DNA of 64,000 bases, from the NCBI RefSeq assembly GCF_014203795.1, contig NZ_JACHJU010000001.1:3348001-3412000 (forward strand), written 5' to 3'. How positions within the stretch are numbered: the stretch's first letter is position 1; each line of letters begins with the position of its first letter. The notes under the pieces are model-generated. The model was not told where the DNA came from and ran no database searches. It was given only the letters and a program-made list of their open reading frames with translations. This stretch comes from Streptosporangium album. GTDB lineage: Bacteria > Actinomycetota > Actinomycetes > Streptosporangiales > Streptosporangiaceae. Position numbers and translations under genes: made by a program. Positions 53,154-64,000 of the stretch are shown here, in pieces.

Positions 53154-53513
53154 ATGGAGCTGTACGCACCCATCCTGGTGCTCGCCGTTCTCGCGGCGGG
53201 ATTTGCGATCTTCTCAGTGACGATCGCGCCCTTCACCGGTCCCAGGCGCTGGAACCGCGCGAAACTCGACGCCTACGAATGCGGTATCGAGCCGACACCT
53301 CAACCTGTCGGCGGTGGTCGCTTCCCGCTGAAGTACATGATCACCGCGATGCTCTTCATCGTGTTCGACATCGAGATCATCTTCCTCTACCCGTGGGCGG
53401 TCGCGTTCGACCAGCTCGGCATGTTCGGGTTGGTCGAGATGGTGCTGTTCATCGTCACCGTGCTCGTGGCCTACGCGTACGTGTGGCGCCGCAAGGGTCT
53501 GGACTGGGACTAG
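53154..53513 (+). CDS. nuoA: NADH-quinone oxidoreductase subunit A
   Basis: This 119-residue Complex I subunit has three membrane helices. The conserved loop [11 protein letters not shown] contains the cysteine labelled in active/deactive transitions. [20 protein letters not shown] is the typical second helix with acidic residues. GAGAGGAGGCG precedes the ATG. It is the first nuo gene. Confidence 0.97.
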   Translation: MELYAPILVLAVLAAGFAIFSVTIAPFTGPRRWNRAKLDAYECGIEPTPQPVGGGRFPLKYMITAMLFIVFDIEIIFLYPWAVAFDQLGMFGLVEMVLFIVTVLVAYAYVWRRKGLDWD

Positions 53514-53515
53514 AT

Positions 53516-54067
53516 ATGGGACTTGAAGAGAAACTTCCGAGCGGGTTCATGCTCAGCACGGTCGAGCAGGTCGCCGGCTGGGCGCGTAAGAACTCCGTCT
53601 GGCCGGCGACCTTCGGTCTCGCCTGCTGCGCCATCGAGCTGATGTCCACCGGTGGTCCCAAGCACGACCTGGCGCGCTTCGGTATGGAGCGCGCTTCGGC
53701 GTCTCCGCGCCAGGCGGACCTGATGATCGTGGCGGGCCGGCTGTCCCAGAAGATGGCCCCGGTGCTGCGCCAGATCTACGACCAGATGGCCGAGCCCAAG
53801 TGGGTCATCGCCATGGGCGTCTGCGCCTCCAGCGGCGGCATGTTCAACAACTACGCCATCGTGCAGGGCGTGGACCACGTCGTCCCCGTCGACATCTACC
53901 TCCCCGGCTGCCCGCCGCGGCCCGAGATGCTCATCGACGCGATCGTGAAGCTGCACGACAAGATCCAGAACATGAAGTTCGGCGCGCATCGTGCCAAGCA
54001 GATCGACGAGCTCGAACTGCAGGCACTGCGGACACTGCCGCTGATCGACCAGGGAACCGCCAAATGA
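53516..54067 (+). CDS. nuoB: NADH-quinone oxidoreductase subunit B
   Basis: This 183-residue peripheral subunit carries cluster N2, the last Fe-S centre before quinone. Ligands are Cys37 and Cys38 (LACCAIE), Cys103 (GVCASSGG) and Cys132 (GCPPRPE), all present. ATG 53516 lies 2 bp after nuoA. The quinone head binds between this subunit and NuoD. Confidence 0.97.
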   Translation: MGLEEKLPSGFMLSTVEQVAGWARKNSVWPATFGLACCAIELMSTGGPKHDLARFGMERASASPRQADLMIVAGRLSQKMAPVLRQIYDQMAEPKWVIAMGVCASSGGMFNNYAIVQGVDHVVPVDIYLPGCPPRPEMLIDAIVKLHDKIQNMKFGAHRAKQIDELELQALRTLPLIDQGTAK

Positions 54068-54084
54068 GGAGCGGTGAGTAACTA

Positions 54085-54762
54085 ATGACTGCGGACAATC
54101 TCCCCGAAGTCCCGGAGGAGCCGATCGCCCACCTGGGCATGTTCGGCGCCTCGGGGTCCGGTGACACCTCCGGTTACGGTGGCCTGGTCGTACGGCGCAA
54201 GCCCCAGCTGTCCTCCGTCCGCCCCTACGGCGGCTACTTCGACGTCATCGCCGACGAGCTGGAGCGGGCACTGGGCGGCGACCTCGGCGACGCGGTCGAG
54301 CGCGTGGTCGTGGACCGCGGCGAGCTGACCTTCCACGTCAAGCGCGAGCGCCTGCTGGAGGTCGCCAGGATCCTGCGCGACGACCCGGCCCTGCGCTTCG
54401 AGCTGTCGCTCGGCGTCTCCGGAGTGCACTATCCCCACCTGGAAGGTGAGGAGCTGCACGCGGTGATCCACCTGTGCTCGATCACGCACAACCGGCGCCT
54501 GCGCATCGAGGTGTCCTGCCCCGACTCCGACCCGCACATTCCCTCCACCGTTCCGGTCTACCCGACCCACGACTGGCACGAGCGGGAAACCTGGGACTTC
54601 TTCGGGATCGTCTTCGACGGCCACCCGGCGCTGACCCGCATCATGATGCCCGACGACTGGGACGGTCACCCCCAGCGCAAGGACTACCCGCTGGGCGGCA
54701 TCCCGGTCGAATACCGCGGTGCCCAGGTTCCCGCGCCGGATGAGAGGAGGTCGTACAAGTGA
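54085..54762 (+). CDS. nuoC: NADH-quinone oxidoreductase subunit C
   Basis: This 225-residue hydrophilic-arm subunit has the family core [10 protein letters not shown] and [20 protein letters not shown] followed by [14 protein letters not shown]. An N-terminal extension of about 35 Gly/Ser-rich residues is typical of actinomycetes. GAGGAGCGGTGAG precedes the ATG. The end overlaps nuoD by 4 bp (GTGA). Confidence 0.96.
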   Translation: MTADNLPEVPEEPIAHLGMFGASGSGDTSGYGGLVVRRKPQLSSVRPYGGYFDVIADELERALGGDLGDAVERVVVDRGELTFHVKRERLLEVARILRDDPALRFELSLGVSGVHYPHLEGEELHAVIHLCSITHNRRLRIEVSCPDSDPHIPSTVPVYPTHDWHERETWDFFGIVFDGHPALTRIMMPDDWDGHPQRKDYPLGGIPVEYRGAQVPAPDERRSYK

Positions 54763-56084
54763 CCGTTCCCTATGAGGAAGCAACCGAGGGCAAGGTCTAC
54801 ACCGTCTCCGGCAACGACTGGACGGAGCTGGTCGAGACCCTCACCGGCCAGCAGGACGAGCAGCTCGTCATCAACATGGGGCCGCAGCACCCGTCCACGC
54901 ACGGTGTGCTCCGCCTGGTGCTGAACCTGGACGGCGAGACGGTCACCGAGGCCCGCACGGTCATCGGCTACCTGCACACCGGCATCGAGAAGAACATCGA
55001 GTTCCGGACGTGGACCCAGGGGACGACGTTCGTCACCCGGATGGACTATCTCGCTCCGATCTTCAACGAGACCGCCTACTGCATGGGCGTCGAGAAGCTG
55101 CTCGGCATCACCGACCGGATCCCCGAGCGGGCCCAGGCCATCCGCGTGATGATGATGGAGCTCACCCGCATCTCCTCGCACATGGTGGCCATCGGCACCT
55201 TCGGCATGGAGCTGGGCGCCACCACGCCGTTCCTCTTCGGGTCCCGCGAGCGCGAGATGGTGCTCGACGTGATGGAGTACATCACCGGCCTGCGGATGAA
55301 CATGGCCTACGTCCGGCCCGGCGGCGTCTCGGTCGACCTCCCGGCAGGCGCCGTGGACAAGGTCGGCGAGCTGCTCAAGGTCATGCCGGGGCGCATCAAG
55401 GACATGCGCAAGATGCTCGACGCGAACCCGGTCTACCTGGCCCGCACCAAGGACGTCGCCTACCTCGACCTCACCGGCTGCATGGCCCTGGGCGTCACCG
55501 GCCCGATGCTGCGGGCCGCGGGCCTGCCCTGGGACCTGCGCAAGTCGCAGCCCTACTGCGGGTACGAGACCTACGAGTTCGACGTCCCGACCGAGAAGAC
55601 CGCCGACGTCTACGGCCGCTACCTCGTGCGCGTGGCCGAGATGGAGGAGTCGCTCAAGATCATCGAGCAGGCTCTGGACCGCCTGTCCGGGCCGCTCAAG
55701 GGCGGTCGCGTGATGGTGGACGACAAGAAGATCGGCTGGCCCGCGCAGCTCGCGCTCGGCCCCGACGGTCTCGGCAACTCGCCCGACCACATCGCGCACA
55801 TCATGAGCGGCTCGATGGAAGCGCTGATCCACCACTTCAAGCTGGTGACCGAGGGCTTCCGGGTCCCGGCCGGGCAGGCCTTCGCCTCGGTCGAGTCGCC
55901 CCGCGGCGAGCTCGGCGCCCACGTGGTCAGCGACGGCGGCACCCGGCCCTACCGTGTGCACTTCCGCGACCCGTCATTCACGAACCTGCAGGCCATGCCC
56001 GTGACATGTGAGGGCGGCATGGTCGCCGACGTCATCTCGGCAGTGGCTTCGATCGACCCCGTCATGGGAGGTGTGGACCGGTGA
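54759..56084 (+). CDS. nuoD: NADH-quinone oxidoreductase subunit D
   Basis: This is a 441-residue subunit of the quinone module, descended from [NiFe] hydrogenase large subunits but without the nickel cysteines. Signatures include [15 protein letters not shown] and [11 protein letters not shown], with the conserved HPSTHG loop contacting quinone. MTGSIE-type ends are replaced by [10 protein letters not shown]. The GTG start overlaps nuoC and the stop overlaps nuoE. Confidence 0.97.
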   Translation: MTVPYEEATEGKVYTVSGNDWTELVETLTGQQDEQLVINMGPQHPSTHGVLRLVLNLDGETVTEARTVIGYLHTGIEKNIEFRTWTQGTTFVTRMDYLAPIFNETAYCMGVEKLLGITDRIPERAQAIRVMMMELTRISSHMVAIGTFGMELGATTPFLFGSREREMVLDVMEYITGLRMNMAYVRPGGVSVDLPAGAVDKVGELLKVMPGRIKDMRKMLDANPVYLARTKDVAYLDLTGCMALGVTGPMLRAAGLPWDLRKSQPYCGYETYEFDVPTEKTADVYGRYLVRVAEMEESLKIIEQALDRLSGPLKGGRVMVDDKKIGWPAQLALGPDGLGNSPDHIAHIMSGSMEALIHHFKLVTEGFRVPAGQAFASVESPRGELGAHVVSDGGTRPYRVHFRDPSFTNLQAMPVTCEGGMVADVISAVASIDPVMGGVDR

Positions 56085-56740
56085 CGTATACACCGGAAGT
56101 CCGGGAGCGTCTGGAACGAGACGCCAAGGAGATCATCGGCCGCTATCCCAAGACCCGGTCGGCCCTGCTGCCCCTGCTGCACCTGGTGCAGTCGGAGGAC
56201 GGTTACGTCTCCGACGACGGCCAGGAGTTCTGCGCCGAGATGCTCGGCCTGAGCAAGGCCGAGGTCGTGGGCGTGTCGACCTTCTACACGATGTACAAGC
56301 GCAAGCCGATGGGCGATTACCACGTCGGCGTGTGCATCAACACGCTGTGCGCGGTCATGGGCGGCGACCAGATCTGGGACGAGCTGTCGGAGCACGTCGG
56401 CGTCGGCCACGACGAGGCGACCCCGGACGGGAAGGTCTCGCTGGAGCGGATCGAGTGCAACGCCGCCTGTGACTTCGCCCCGGTCATGATGGTCAACTGG
56501 GAGTTCTTCGACAACCAGACCCCCGCCTCGGCCAAGCAGCTCGTCGACGACCTGAGGGACGGCAAGGAGATCTCGCCGACCCGAGGGCCCAAGAGGCTCT
56601 GCACCTTCAAGGAGGCCTCGCGGGTGCTGTCCGGTCTGCCCGACGGTCTGGCCGGCGACGGTCCCTCGGCGAACGGTCCCTCCCTCGAAGGGCTCAAGAT
56701 CGCCAAGGCCAACGGATGGAAGGCCCCCGAGGCACCATGA
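56081..56740 (+). CDS. nuoE: NADH-quinone oxidoreductase subunit E
   Basis: This 219-residue thioredoxin-like subunit has a [2Fe-2S] cluster N1a held by Cys85, Cys90, Cys126 and Cys130 (VCINTLC; ECNAAC). It works with NuoF in the NADH module. The GTG overlaps nuoD, and the stop overlaps nuoF ATG (ATGA). Confidence 0.97.
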   Translation: MTYTPEVRERLERDAKEIIGRYPKTRSALLPLLHLVQSEDGYVSDDGQEFCAEMLGLSKAEVVGVSTFYTMYKRKPMGDYHVGVCINTLCAVMGGDQIWDELSEHVGVGHDEATPDGKVSLERIECNAACDFAPVMMVNWEFFDNQTPASAKQLVDDLRDGKEISPTRGPKRLCTFKEASRVLSGLPDGLAGDGPSANGPSLEGLKIAKANGWKAPEAP

Positions 56741-58023
56741 CGACTCTCACTCCGGTCCTCACCGCGAACTGGGACCAGCCCAACTCCTTCACCCTGGAGG
56801 GCTACGGCGACTACGCGGCGGCCAGGAAGGCGCTGGGCATGGACCCCGACGCCGTCATCCAGGCCGTCAAGGACTCCGGCCTGCGCGGCCGCGGCGGTGC
56901 GGGCTTCCCCACCGGCATGAAGTGGGGCTTCATCCCCCAGGGGGACGGCAAGCCGCACTACCTGGTGGTCAACGCCGACGAGTCCGAGCCGGGCACCTGC
57001 AAGGACATCCCGCTCATGATGGCCAACCCGCACGCGCTGGTCGAGGGCGTCATCATCACGTCGTACGCGATCCGCGCCAACCACGCCTTCATCTACGTCC
57101 GCGGCGAGGTGCTGCACGTCATCCGCCGCCTGCAGGCGGCGGTGGCCGAGGCCTACGAGGCGGGCCTGCTCGGCAAGGACCTCTTCGGCTCCGGCTTCGA
57201 CCTGGAGCTCGTGGTCCACAGCGGAGCCGGCGCCTACATCTGCGGCGAGGAGACGGCGCTGCTGGACTCGCTGGAGGGGTATCGCGGCCAACCTCGGCTC
57301 AAGCCCCCCTTCCCGGCCGTGGCGGGCCTCTACGCCTCGCCCACCGTCGTGAACAACGTGGAGTCCGTGGCCAGTGTTCCCTCGATCATCTCCAACGGGG
57401 CCGACTGGTTCGCGGGGATGGGCACCGAGAAGTCCAAGGGCTTCGGCATCTTCTCGCTGAGCGGCCACGTCACCCGCCCCGGCCAGTACGAGGCCCCACT
57501 CGGCATCACGCTGCGCGAGCTGCTCGACATGGCGGGCGGCATCCGCGAGGGACACCAGATCAAGTTCTGGACCCCGGGCGGATCGAGCACCCCGATCTTC
57601 ACCGACGAGCACCTGGACGTACCGCTCGACTTCGAGTCGGTCGGCGCCAAGGGCTCCATGCTCGGGACCCGGGCCCTGCAGATCTTCGACGAGACCACCT
57701 GCGTGGTCCGCGCCGTGCTGCGGTGGACCGAGTTCTACGCGCACGAGTCCTGCGGTAAGTGCACTCCCTGCCGGGAGGGCACCTACTGGCTCAAGCAGGT
57801 GCTCAAGCGGCTGGAGAAGGGTCAGGGCACCGAGGAGGACCTGACCACGATCACCGACATCGCCGACAACATCCTGGGACGTTCCTTCTGCGCCCTGGGC
57901 GACGGTGCCACCAGCCCCATCCACTCCTCGGTGAAGTACTTCCGCGACGAATACCTCAAGCACTTCGAGATCGGCGGCTGCCCGTTCGATCACGCTCCGT
58001 CCACGGTGTGGGGGGACAAGTGA
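56737..58023 (+). CDS. nuoF: NADH-quinone oxidoreductase subunit F
   Basis: This 428-residue subunit binds NADH, FMN and cluster N3. [13 protein letters not shown] near 48-60 binds [15 protein letters not shown] and [13 protein letters not shown] bind the nucleotide, and [12 protein letters not shown] (about 338-349) with a later Cys in SFCALGDG hold the [4Fe-4S]. Start ATG 56737 is coupled to nuoE. Confidence 0.98.
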   Translation: MTTLTPVLTANWDQPNSFTLEGYGDYAAARKALGMDPDAVIQAVKDSGLRGRGGAGFPTGMKWGFIPQGDGKPHYLVVNADESEPGTCKDIPLMMANPHALVEGVIITSYAIRANHAFIYVRGEVLHVIRRLQAAVAEAYEAGLLGKDLFGSGFDLELVVHSGAGAYICGEETALLDSLEGYRGQPRLKPPFPAVAGLYASPTVVNNVESVASVPSIISNGADWFAGMGTEKSKGFGIFSLSGHVTRPGQYEAPLGITLRELLDMAGGIREGHQIKFWTPGGSSTPIFTDEHLDVPLDFESVGAKGSMLGTRALQIFDETTCVVRAVLRWTEFYAHESCGKCTPCREGTYWLKQVLKRLEKGQGTEEDLTTITDIADNILGRSFCALGDGATSPIHSSVKYFRDEYLKHFEIGGCPFDHAPSTVWGDK

Positions 58024-58081
58024 GCGAGGCACCCAGCAAGCACAGCACCGTCTCGGTCCCGGGGCCGACGGAGGAGGCGCC

Positions 58082-60604
58082 ATGACCGTCGAAGCGACGA
58101 CACCGGCCCAGGCACCGGTAGATCTGGTGACCGTCACGATCGACGGTTTCCAGGTGAGCGTTCCGAAGGGCACGTTGATCATCCGGGCGGCCGAGCTGCT
58201 CGGAATCCAGATCCCCCGGTTCTGCGACCACCCGCTGCTGGAGCCGGCCGCCAACTGCCGCCAGTGCCTGGTGGACATCACCGACGCGGGCAACGGCCGG
58301 GGCTTCCCGAAGCCGCAGCCCTCCTGCGCCATCGAGGTCGCTCCGGGCATGGTCATCCAGACCCAGCTCACCTCCCCGGTCGCGGAGAAGGCTCAGCGCG
58401 GCGTGATGGAGCTGCTGCTCCTGAACCACCCGCTGGACTGCCCGGTCTGCGACAAGGGCGGCGAGTGCCCGCTGCAGAACCAGGCCATGTCCAACGGTCA
58501 GGGCGAGAGCCGCTTCGAGGAGAAGAAGCGCACTTTCGACAAGCCGGTCGCGCTCTCCACCGAGGTGCTGCTCGACCGCGAGCGCTGCGTCCAGTGCGCC
58601 CGATGCATCCGCTTCTCCGATGAGATCGCCGGTGACCCGCTCATCGACTTCTTCGAGCGCGGGGCCAAGGAGCAGGTCGGCGCCGCCGACGGACAGCCGT
58701 TCGAGTCCTACTTCTCGGGCAACACCATCCAGATCTGCCCGGTGGGCGCGCTGACCGGCGCCGCCTACCGGTTCCAGGCCCGCCCGTTCGACCTGGTCTC
58801 CACGCCCAGCGCGTGCGAACACTGCGCCAGCGGCTGCTCGCTCCGCACCGACCACCGCCGCGGCAAGGTCACCCGGCGGCTGGCCGGGGACGACCCGGAG
58901 GTCAACGAGGAGTGGAACTGCGACAAGGGCCGCTGGGCCTTCACCTACGCGACCCAGCCCGACCGGCTGAAGACCCCCCTCGTCCGTGACGAGGAGGGCC
59001 ACCTGGTGCCGGCCTCCTGGCCCGAGGCGTTCGCCGCCGCGGCCAAGGGTCTGGCCGCCGCCCGCGGCAGCGCCGGGGTGCTCGTCGGCGGCCGTGTCAC
59101 CGTCGAGGAGGCCTACGGCTACGCCAAGTTCGCCCGGATCGCGCTCGGCACCAACGACGTCGACTTCCGCTCCCGGCCCCACTCCGCGGAGGAGGCGCAG
59201 TTCCTCGCGCACGCCGTCGCGGGCAAGGGCATCGAGATCCGCTACCGCGACCTCGAGAAGGCCCCGGCCGTGCTCCTGGTGGGCTTCGAGCCCGAGGACG
59301 AGTCGCCGATCGTCTTCCTGCGCCTGCGCAAGGCGTGGCGGAAGAAGGGCCTGAAGGTCTTCTCGATCGCGCCGTTCGCCACCGAGTCGCTGGCCAAGAT
59401 GGGCGGCACGCTGGTGCGCACGCTGCCCGGCGCCGAGGCCGCGGCCGTCGAGGACCTGATCTCCGGCGTCTCGCCGCTCTCCGAGGCGGTCAAGCAGCCG
59501 GGCACGATCATCCTCGCCGGTGAGCGGCTCGCCACCGCACCGGGCGCCCTGTCCGCGCTGGTACGGCTGGCCGAGGCCGGCGGCGCCCGCCTGGCCTGGG
59601 TCCCGCGCCGCGCCGGTGAGCGCGGCGCGATCGAGGCCGGAGCGCTGCCGAACCTGCTGCCGATCGGCCGTCCGGCCGACGACGAGACCGCCCGCGCCGA
59701 GGTGGCCAGGGCATGGAACGTCGCCTCGCTTCCCGAGGTCCCGGGCCGCGACACCTCCGCCATCCTGGCGGCGGCACTGAACGGGGAGCTCGACGCCCTC
59801 GTCGTCGCCGGTGTCGACCCTTACGACCTGGCCGACCCCGAGGCCGCCCTGGCGGCCCTGGAGAACACCCCGTTCATCGTGAGCCTGGAGCAGCGCGCCA
59901 GCGCGGTCACCGACCGCGCCGATGTGGTGCTGCCGGTCGCCGCGGTGACCGAGAAGTCCGGCACGTTCGTCAACTGGGAGGGGCGCGGCCGTACGTTCGA
60001 GGAGGCGCTCCCGGTCCCCGGGATCATGAGCGACCTGCGGGCCGTCTCCGCGATCGCCGACCACATGGACGTGCACCTCGGTCTCCCCGACCCCGCCGCC
60101 GCCCGCCGTGAGCTCAGCTCCATCGGCGCGTGGCGCGGCTCCCGGGCCTCGGCCCCGGCCGCGCGCGGCCGGGCGACCGCGGCTCCGAAGGCGGGGGAGG
60201 CCGTCCTCGCCACCTGGCACCTGCTGCTCGACGACGGCCGCCTGCAGGACGGCGAGCCGTACCTCGCGGGCACCTCCCGGACGTCCGAGGCCCTGGTCTC
60301 GGCGGCGACCGCGGCCGAGACCGGCGTCGCCGACGGCGACAAGATCACCGTCATCACGGAGCAGGGCTCGCTGAGCCTGCCGGTCCGGATCGCCGACCTG
60401 CCCGACAGGGTGGTCTGGCTGCCGGCGAACTCCGCCGGCCGCTCGGCGACCCGTGACCTGTGCGCCACGGCCGGTGACATCGTCAGGATCGGGAGTGCCC
60501 TCGCGAGCGGACCCGACGCAATGAGCGCAGTGGCCGGCGAGACGGCGCCTCCGGAGCGAGCCTCCGGCCCGGCGACCGCCCACGACGCGAACGAGGAGCG
60601 GTGA
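58082..60604 (+). CDS. nuoG: NADH-quinone oxidoreductase subunit G
   Basis: This is an 840-residue iron-sulfur subunit. The N-terminal [2Fe-2S] uses Cys48, 59, 62 and 82. The His-ligated cluster uses His116 with Cys120, 123 and 129. The next [4Fe-4S] uses Cys169, 172, 175 and 219. An extra cluster site, Cys245, 248, 252 and 280 ([16 protein letters not shown]), corresponds to N7. A molybdopterin-like domain without cofactor follows. GGAGGAGGC precedes ATG 58082. A short 21-codon frame in the 58-bp gap after nuoF is probably meaningless. Confidence 0.97.
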   Translation: MTVEATTPAQAPVDLVTVTIDGFQVSVPKGTLIIRAAELLGIQIPRFCDHPLLEPAANCRQCLVDITDAGNGRGFPKPQPSCAIEVAPGMVIQTQLTSPVAEKAQRGVMELLLLNHPLDCPVCDKGGECPLQNQAMSNGQGESRFEEKKRTFDKPVALSTEVLLDRERCVQCARCIRFSDEIAGDPLIDFFERGAKEQVGAADGQPFESYFSGNTIQICPVGALTGAAYRFQARPFDLVSTPSACEHCASGCSLRTDHRRGKVTRRLAGDDPEVNEEWNCDKGRWAFTYATQPDRLKTPLVRDEEGHLVPASWPEAFAAAAKGLAAARGSAGVLVGGRVTVEEAYGYAKFARIALGTNDVDFRSRPHSAEEAQFLAHAVAGKGIEIRYRDLEKAPAVLLVGFEPEDESPIVFLRLRKAWRKKGLKVFSIAPFATESLAKMGGTLVRTLPGAEAAAVEDLISGVSPLSEAVKQPGTIILAGERLATAPGALSALVRLAEAGGARLAWVPRRAGERGAIEAGALPNLLPIGRPADDETARAEVARAWNVASLPEVPGRDTSAILAAALNGELDALVVAGVDPYDLADPEAALAALENTPFIVSLEQRASAVTDRADVVLPVAAVTEKSGTFVNWEGRGRTFEEALPVPGIMSDLRAVSAIADHMDVHLGLPDPAAARRELSSIGAWRGSRASAPAARGRATAAPKAGEAVLATWHLLLDDGRLQDGEPYLAGTSRTSEALVSAATAAETGVADGDKITVITEQGSLSLPVRIADLPDRVVWLPANSAGRSATRDLCATAGDIVRIGSALASGPDAMSAVAGETAPPERASGPATAHDANEER

Positions 60605-60611
60605 GCGACCA

Positions 60612-61964
60612 ATGAATGCCCGGACTCTTCTAGCGGCGGCCGATCCGACCCTTGCCGACTTCGGCAAGGACCCTCTCTGGATCAGCATCATCAAGGCCGT
60701 CGTCATCTTCATCGTCTTGATGCTGGGCGTCCTGTTCGGCGTGTGGTTCGAGCGCAAGCTCATCTCCCGCATGCAGAACCGGTACGGTCCCAACCGGGCC
60801 GGCAAGTTCGGCCTGCTCCAGTCGGTGGCCGACGGCCTGAAGATGGGTCTCAAGGAAGACCTGATGCCGCGGACCGTGGACAAGGTGATCTACTTCATCG
60901 CCCCGGTCGTCCTCGCGGTCCCCGCCTTCCTGGCCTTCTCCGTCATCCCGATGGGGCCGATCGTCTCTATGTTCGGCGTCAAGACGCCGCTGCAGCTCAC
61001 CGACCTGCCGGTCGCCGTGCTGCTGGTGCTGGCGATGGCCTCGATCGGCGTGTACGGCATCGTGCTCGCGGGCTGGGGATCGCGCTCCCCGTACACGATC
61101 CTGGGCGGCCTCCGGGCCAGCGCGCAGGTGGTCTCCTACGAGATCGCGATGGGCCTGTCGTTCGTGGGCGTGTTCCTGTACGCCGGGACGCTGTCCACCT
61201 CGGAGATCGTGGCCGCACAGGCGAACGGCAGCACGCTCACGCTGGGCGGCCTCAACGTCCCGATGCCCTCGTGGTACATGATCCTGCTGATCCCGTCCTT
61301 CCTGATCTACATCGTCACGATGCTGGGCGAGACCAACCGGGTCCCCTTCGACCTGCCCGAGGGCGAGGGCGAGCTGGTCGGCGGCTTCCAGACCGAGTAC
61401 TCCAACTCGCTGAAGTTCGCGGTCATCATGCTCGCCGAGTACGTCAACGTCTTCGTGGTGTCCGCCGTGTCGATCACCCTGTTCATGGGTGGCTGGCGGG
61501 CCCCGTGGCCGATCTCCATGTGGGACGGGGCGAACGCCGGCTGGTGGCCGCTGCTGTGGTTCTTCCTGAAGATGGTGCTGGTCTTCTCCTTCTTCATCTG
61601 GTGCCGCGCCTCGCTGCCGCGCGTCCGCTACGACCAGCTCATGGCCCTCGGCTGGAAGGTCCTCATCCCGCTCAACCTGGGCTGGATCCTGCTGGTCGCC
61701 ACCGTCCGGGCCCTGCAGACGGACGGCGCCAACCGGTCGCTGGTAATGATCATGGCTGCGCTCGTGCTCGTCGGCTGCATCGCCACCTGGTGGCGCTTCG
61801 ACAGCGTGCTGCAGAGGCGCAAGGACGAAAAGGCCGCTCAGGTCCAGGCCGAGTTCGAGCGGCTCAACGCCGAGCCGGCCGCGGGTGGTTTCCCTGTGCC
61901 GCCGCTCGACCTGCCGCACTACCACGGGGTAGAGCGCAAGGAGGTTCCCAGTGGGACTAACTGA
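60612..61964 (+). CDS. nuoH: NADH-quinone oxidoreductase subunit H
   Basis: This is a 450-residue membrane subunit with eight or nine helices that forms the quinone chamber with NuoB/D. Signatures: [21 protein letters not shown] and the acidic loop [20 protein letters not shown] (residues contacting quinone entry). A C-terminal extension of about 40 polar residues ([15 protein letters not shown]) is typical for actinomycetes. The end overlaps nuoI by 14 bp. Confidence 0.97.
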   Translation: MNARTLLAAADPTLADFGKDPLWISIIKAVVIFIVLMLGVLFGVWFERKLISRMQNRYGPNRAGKFGLLQSVADGLKMGLKEDLMPRTVDKVIYFIAPVVLAVPAFLAFSVIPMGPIVSMFGVKTPLQLTDLPVAVLLVLAMASIGVYGIVLAGWGSRSPYTILGGLRASAQVVSYEIAMGLSFVGVFLYAGTLSTSEIVAAQANGSTLTLGGLNVPMPSWYMILLIPSFLIYIVTMLGETNRVPFDLPEGEGELVGGFQTEYSNSLKFAVIMLAEYVNVFVVSAVSITLFMGGWRAPWPISMWDGANAGWWPLLWFFLKMVLVFSFFIWCRASLPRVRYDQLMALGWKVLIPLNLGWILLVATVRALQTDGANRSLVMIMAALVLVGCIATWWRFDSVLQRRKDEKAAQVQAEFERLNAEPAAGGFPVPPLDLPHYHGVERKEVPSGTN

Positions 61965-62466
61965 TTGGCTGAACCCCGTCAAGGGGTTCGGCGTGACCTT
62001 CCACACCATGTTCAAGAAGGTCGAGACGGTCAACTACCCCGAGGAGAAGCGGCCCACGGCTCCGCGCTTCCACGGCCGGCACCAGCTCAACCGCTGGCCC
62101 GACGGCCTGGAGAAGTGCGTCGGCTGTGAGCTCTGCGCCTGGGCGTGTCCGGCCGACGCGATCTTCGTCGAGGGTGCGGACAACACCGACGAGGAGCGGT
62201 TCTCGCCGGGTGAGCGGTACGGGCGCACCTACCAGATCAACTATCTGCGGTGCATTCTGTGCGGCCTCTGCATCGAGGCCTGCCCGACCCGTGCGCTGAC
62301 CATGACCAACGAGTACGAGCTCGCCGACTCGAGCCGCGAGAGCCTCATCTACACCAAGGAGATGCTCCTCGCGCCGCTCGGTCCCGGCATGGAGGTCCCC
62401 CCGCACGCGATGCGTCTGGGCGAGACCGAAGAGGACTACTACCGGCTGGGACGTAACAATGGGTGA
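61951..62466 (+). CDS. nuoI: NADH-quinone oxidoreductase subunit I
   Basis: This is a 171-residue ferredoxin-like subunit with two [4Fe-4S] clusters. Ligands: Cys56, 59, 62 and 66 ([12 protein letters not shown]), and Cys101, 104, 107 and 111 ([12 protein letters not shown]). GTG 61951 has GGAGG six nt upstream. It overlaps nuoH and nuoJ. Confidence 0.97.
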   Translation: MGLTDWLNPVKGFGVTFHTMFKKVETVNYPEEKRPTAPRFHGRHQLNRWPDGLEKCVGCELCAWACPADAIFVEGADNTDEERFSPGERYGRTYQINYLRCILCGLCIEACPTRALTMTNEYELADSSRESLIYTKEMLLAPLGPGMEVPPHAMRLGETEEDYYRLGRNNG

Positions 62467-63292
62467 GACCATCACGTTCTGGGTGCTGGCGGTCGTCTCG
62501 GTGTCGGCCGCCCTCGGGCTCGTCTTCAGCCGCAAGGCCGTCTACTCGGCACTCATGCTGGGCGTCGTCATGCTGTCCCTCGCGGTGCTCTACGCCGTCC
62601 AGGACGCCCCCTTCCTCGCCGCGGTGCAGATCATCGTCTACACCGGCGCGGTCATGATGCTCTTCCTGTTCGTCCTGATGCTCGTCGGCGTGGACTCCGC
62701 CGACTCGCTGGTCGAGACGATCAAGGGGCAGCGCTTCTGGGCGACCATCGCGGGCCTGAGCTTCGCCGCCCTGCTCGCCCTGGGGGTCGGCAACACGGTG
62801 TTCACCCCGGAGGTGGGCATCGCCGGCGCGATCAAGGAGTCGGGCGGCAACGTTCCGGCTCTGGCACAGCTCATCTTCACCCGGTACGTCTTCGCCTTCG
62901 AGGTCACCTCGGCGCTGCTGATCACCGCCGCGCTCGGTGCGATGGTCCTGGCCCACCGTGAGCGGATCCAGCCCAAGGCCACCCAGCGTGACCTGGCCCG
63001 CGCCCGGTTCACCGGCCCGCAGCCGTCGCCGCTGCCCGGTCCGGGCACCTACGCGCTGCACAACGCGATCGACATGCCGGCCCTGCTGCCCGACGGCTCG
63101 GTCTCGCCCAAGTCGATCAACCGGGTGCTCGCCAGGCACGAGATCGAGGACGGCTTCACGCCCACCGACCCGGCGAAGGCGGCACTCATCAGGCAGGTCC
63201 TGGACAAGGACGCCGCCCAGGATGAGGACCCCGACCTGGCCGACAGGCCCGTCCAGGCGAAGGACGCGCTTCAGCAGGAGGACAGCAAGTGA
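62459..63292 (+). CDS. nuoJ: NADH-quinone oxidoreductase subunit J
   Basis: This 277-residue membrane subunit has five helices ([38 protein letters not shown] includes the pi-bulge helix). A C-terminal tail of about 100 polar residues, longer than in E. coli, is usual in actinomycetes. It overlaps nuoI by 8 bp and nuoK by 4 bp. Confidence 0.96.
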   Translation: MGETITFWVLAVVSVSAALGLVFSRKAVYSALMLGVVMLSLAVLYAVQDAPFLAAVQIIVYTGAVMMLFLFVLMLVGVDSADSLVETIKGQRFWATIAGLSFAALLALGVGNTVFTPEVGIAGAIKESGGNVPALAQLIFTRYVFAFEVTSALLITAALGAMVLAHRERIQPKATQRDLARARFTGPQPSPLPGPGTYALHNAIDMPALLPDGSVSPKSINRVLARHEIEDGFTPTDPAKAALIRQVLDKDAAQDEDPDLADRPVQAKDALQQEDSK

Positions 63293-63585
63293 CCACTCAC
63301 TACCTGGTGCTCTCCGCGCTGCTGTTCGCGATCGGTGGTGTCGGCGTGCTGGTGCGGCGCAACGCGATCGTGGTGTTCATGTGCGTGGAGCTCATGCTCA
63401 ACGCCTGCAACCTCGCGTTCGTCGCCTTCGCCAGGCAGCACGGCAACCTGGACGGCCAGCTCATCGCGTTCTTCGTGATGGTGGTGGCCGCGGCGGAGGT
63501 CGTGATCGGCCTTGCCATCATCGTGATGATCTTCCGAACCCGCAGGTCCGCGTCGGTGGACGACGCCAACCTGCTGAAGTACTAA
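63289..63585 (+). CDS. nuoK: NADH-quinone oxidoreductase subunit K
   Basis: This is a 98-residue membrane subunit with three helices and the conserved Glu in [15 protein letters not shown] and in [13 protein letters not shown], part of the proton path. GTG 63289 overlaps the nuoJ stop. Confidence 0.97.
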   Translation: MTTHYLVLSALLFAIGGVGVLVRRNAIVVFMCVELMLNACNLAFVAFARQHGNLDGQLIAFFVMVVAAAEVVIGLAIIVMIFRTRRSASVDDANLLKY

Positions 63586-63594
63586 GAGGTGGCC

Positions 63595-64000
63595 GTGGAA
63601 CCCGCTGACATCATCCCGCATTCCGGGGGGGTGATCGGAGTCTCCTGGCTCATGATCGCGCTGCCGCTGCTCGGTGCCGCGATCCTGCTGCTGGGCGGAC
63701 GCCGTACCGACCGCTGGGGCCACTTCCTCGGTGTCGCCATGGCGCTCGCCTCCTTCGTGGTGGCCGTCCTCTCCTTCATGGAGATGCTGGGCCTGCCCGA
63801 GGACCAGCGCCGCCAGGCCGTCCACCTCTACCGGTTCATCCCCGGCGTCGCCGACATGGGCCTGCTGATCGACCCGTTGTCGATCAGCTTCGCGCTGCTG
63901 ATCACCGGTGTGGGTTCGCTGATCCACATCTACTCGATCGGCTACATGTCGCACGACCCCGACCGGCGCCGGTTCTTCGCCTACCTGAACCTGTTCGTCG
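63595..64000 (+). CDS. nuoL: NADH-quinone oxidoreductase subunit L (3' end outside window)
   Basis: The first 135 residues of the antiporter-like proton-pumping subunit are visible: three helices, then GLLIDPLSISFALLITGVGS and LIHIYSIGYMSHDPDRRRFF, the family signature. GTG 63595 is chosen because AAGAGG ends 5 nt upstream; GTG 63589 would add two residues. Confidence 0.95.
   Translation, partial: MEPADIIPHSGGVIGVSWLMIALPLLGAAILLLGGRRTDRWGHFLGVAMALASFVVAVLSFMEMLGLPEDQRRQAVHLYRFIPGVADMGLLIDPLSISFALLITGVGSLIHIYSIGYMSHDPDRRRFFAYLNLFV

Noticed and set aside
58020..58084. A 21-codon frame starting GTG after nuoF
   Set aside because: Low-complexity content and no conservation known; spacer between nuoF and nuoG.
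57956..60883. A 975-codon open frame antisense to nuoG
   Set aside because: nuoG is certain on the plus strand with all Fe-S cysteines; the antisense frame is His/Gly/Arg-rich and has no domain.
1..64000. CRISPR arrays, rRNA or tRNA genes, replication origins, prophage
   Set aside because: I read for regularly spaced repeats, tRNA cloverleaf ends, rRNA sequence and phage structural genes and saw none.

Overview
The window is high-GC actinobacterial DNA. Gene content points to a sporulating filamentous actinomycete, most likely of the Streptosporangiales; the family level is inference. Evidence includes a BldN-type sigma factor next to an RsbN-like anti-sigma factor, two BldC/excisionase-type regulators, the tiny basic ribosomal protein bS22, Rex, and the order menG-menJ-nuoA onward. 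Many genes start with GTG, many overlap by 4 bp, and some lack an obvious ribosome site.

Layout. 1-18.2 kb is a conserved core. It holds an unfinished lipoprotein gene, proC, an AcuC-like deacetylase, a small HTH regulator, bS22, an epimerase, an acyltransferase, a HAD hydrolase, rsbN and bldN, a membrane protein fused to a monooxygenase-like domain, a glutaredoxin-like gene, the heme operon rex-hemA-hemC-hemD-hemB, and a primase-like gene. 18.2-31.9 kb is a decayed accessory region. It holds remnants of Tn3-family transposases, an intact NarL-type two-component system, a collapsed two-component/MacAB-like ABC efflux locus with three deletion junctions, a divergent EF-G-binding-protein/TetR pair with a 23-bp palindromic operator, an SGNH esterase, a CPBP membrane protease followed by a truncated second copy of the histidine kinase, and a broken GNAT gene. 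hemL (32.1-33.4 kb) is core. 33.4-42.4 kb is a second accessory region. Two 322-bp inverted repeats there bracket an IS1182 remnant, a HelR-type RNA polymerase ATPase, a broken glycosyltransferase and an IS5 scrap, followed by an EamA exporter, a LysR regulator and an acyltransferase. 42.5-64 kb is core again: a phosphatase, cytochrome c maturation genes (TlpA-like, ccdA, resB, ccsB), a zinc protease-like protein, bldC, a secreted propeller, menG, menJ and nuoA to nuoL. nuoL runs off the end.

How it works together. The core genes build the aerobic respiratory chain: heme (hemA, C, D, B, L), cytochrome c maturation, menaquinone methylation and reduction, and Complex I. Two sites matching the Rex operator lie in front of rex-hem (11497-11514) and menJ-nuo (51680-51697), so both units are probably repressed by Rex according to NADH/NAD+. 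The accessory regions contain candidate antibiotic-protection genes (an EF-G-binding protein, HelR, efflux remnants) and many genes with clean internal deletions. The most interesting leads are the CPBP/kinase paralogy with a shared promoter motif, the long inverted repeats around helR, the membrane-monooxygenase fusion beside bldN, and the recurring pattern of internal gene deletions.
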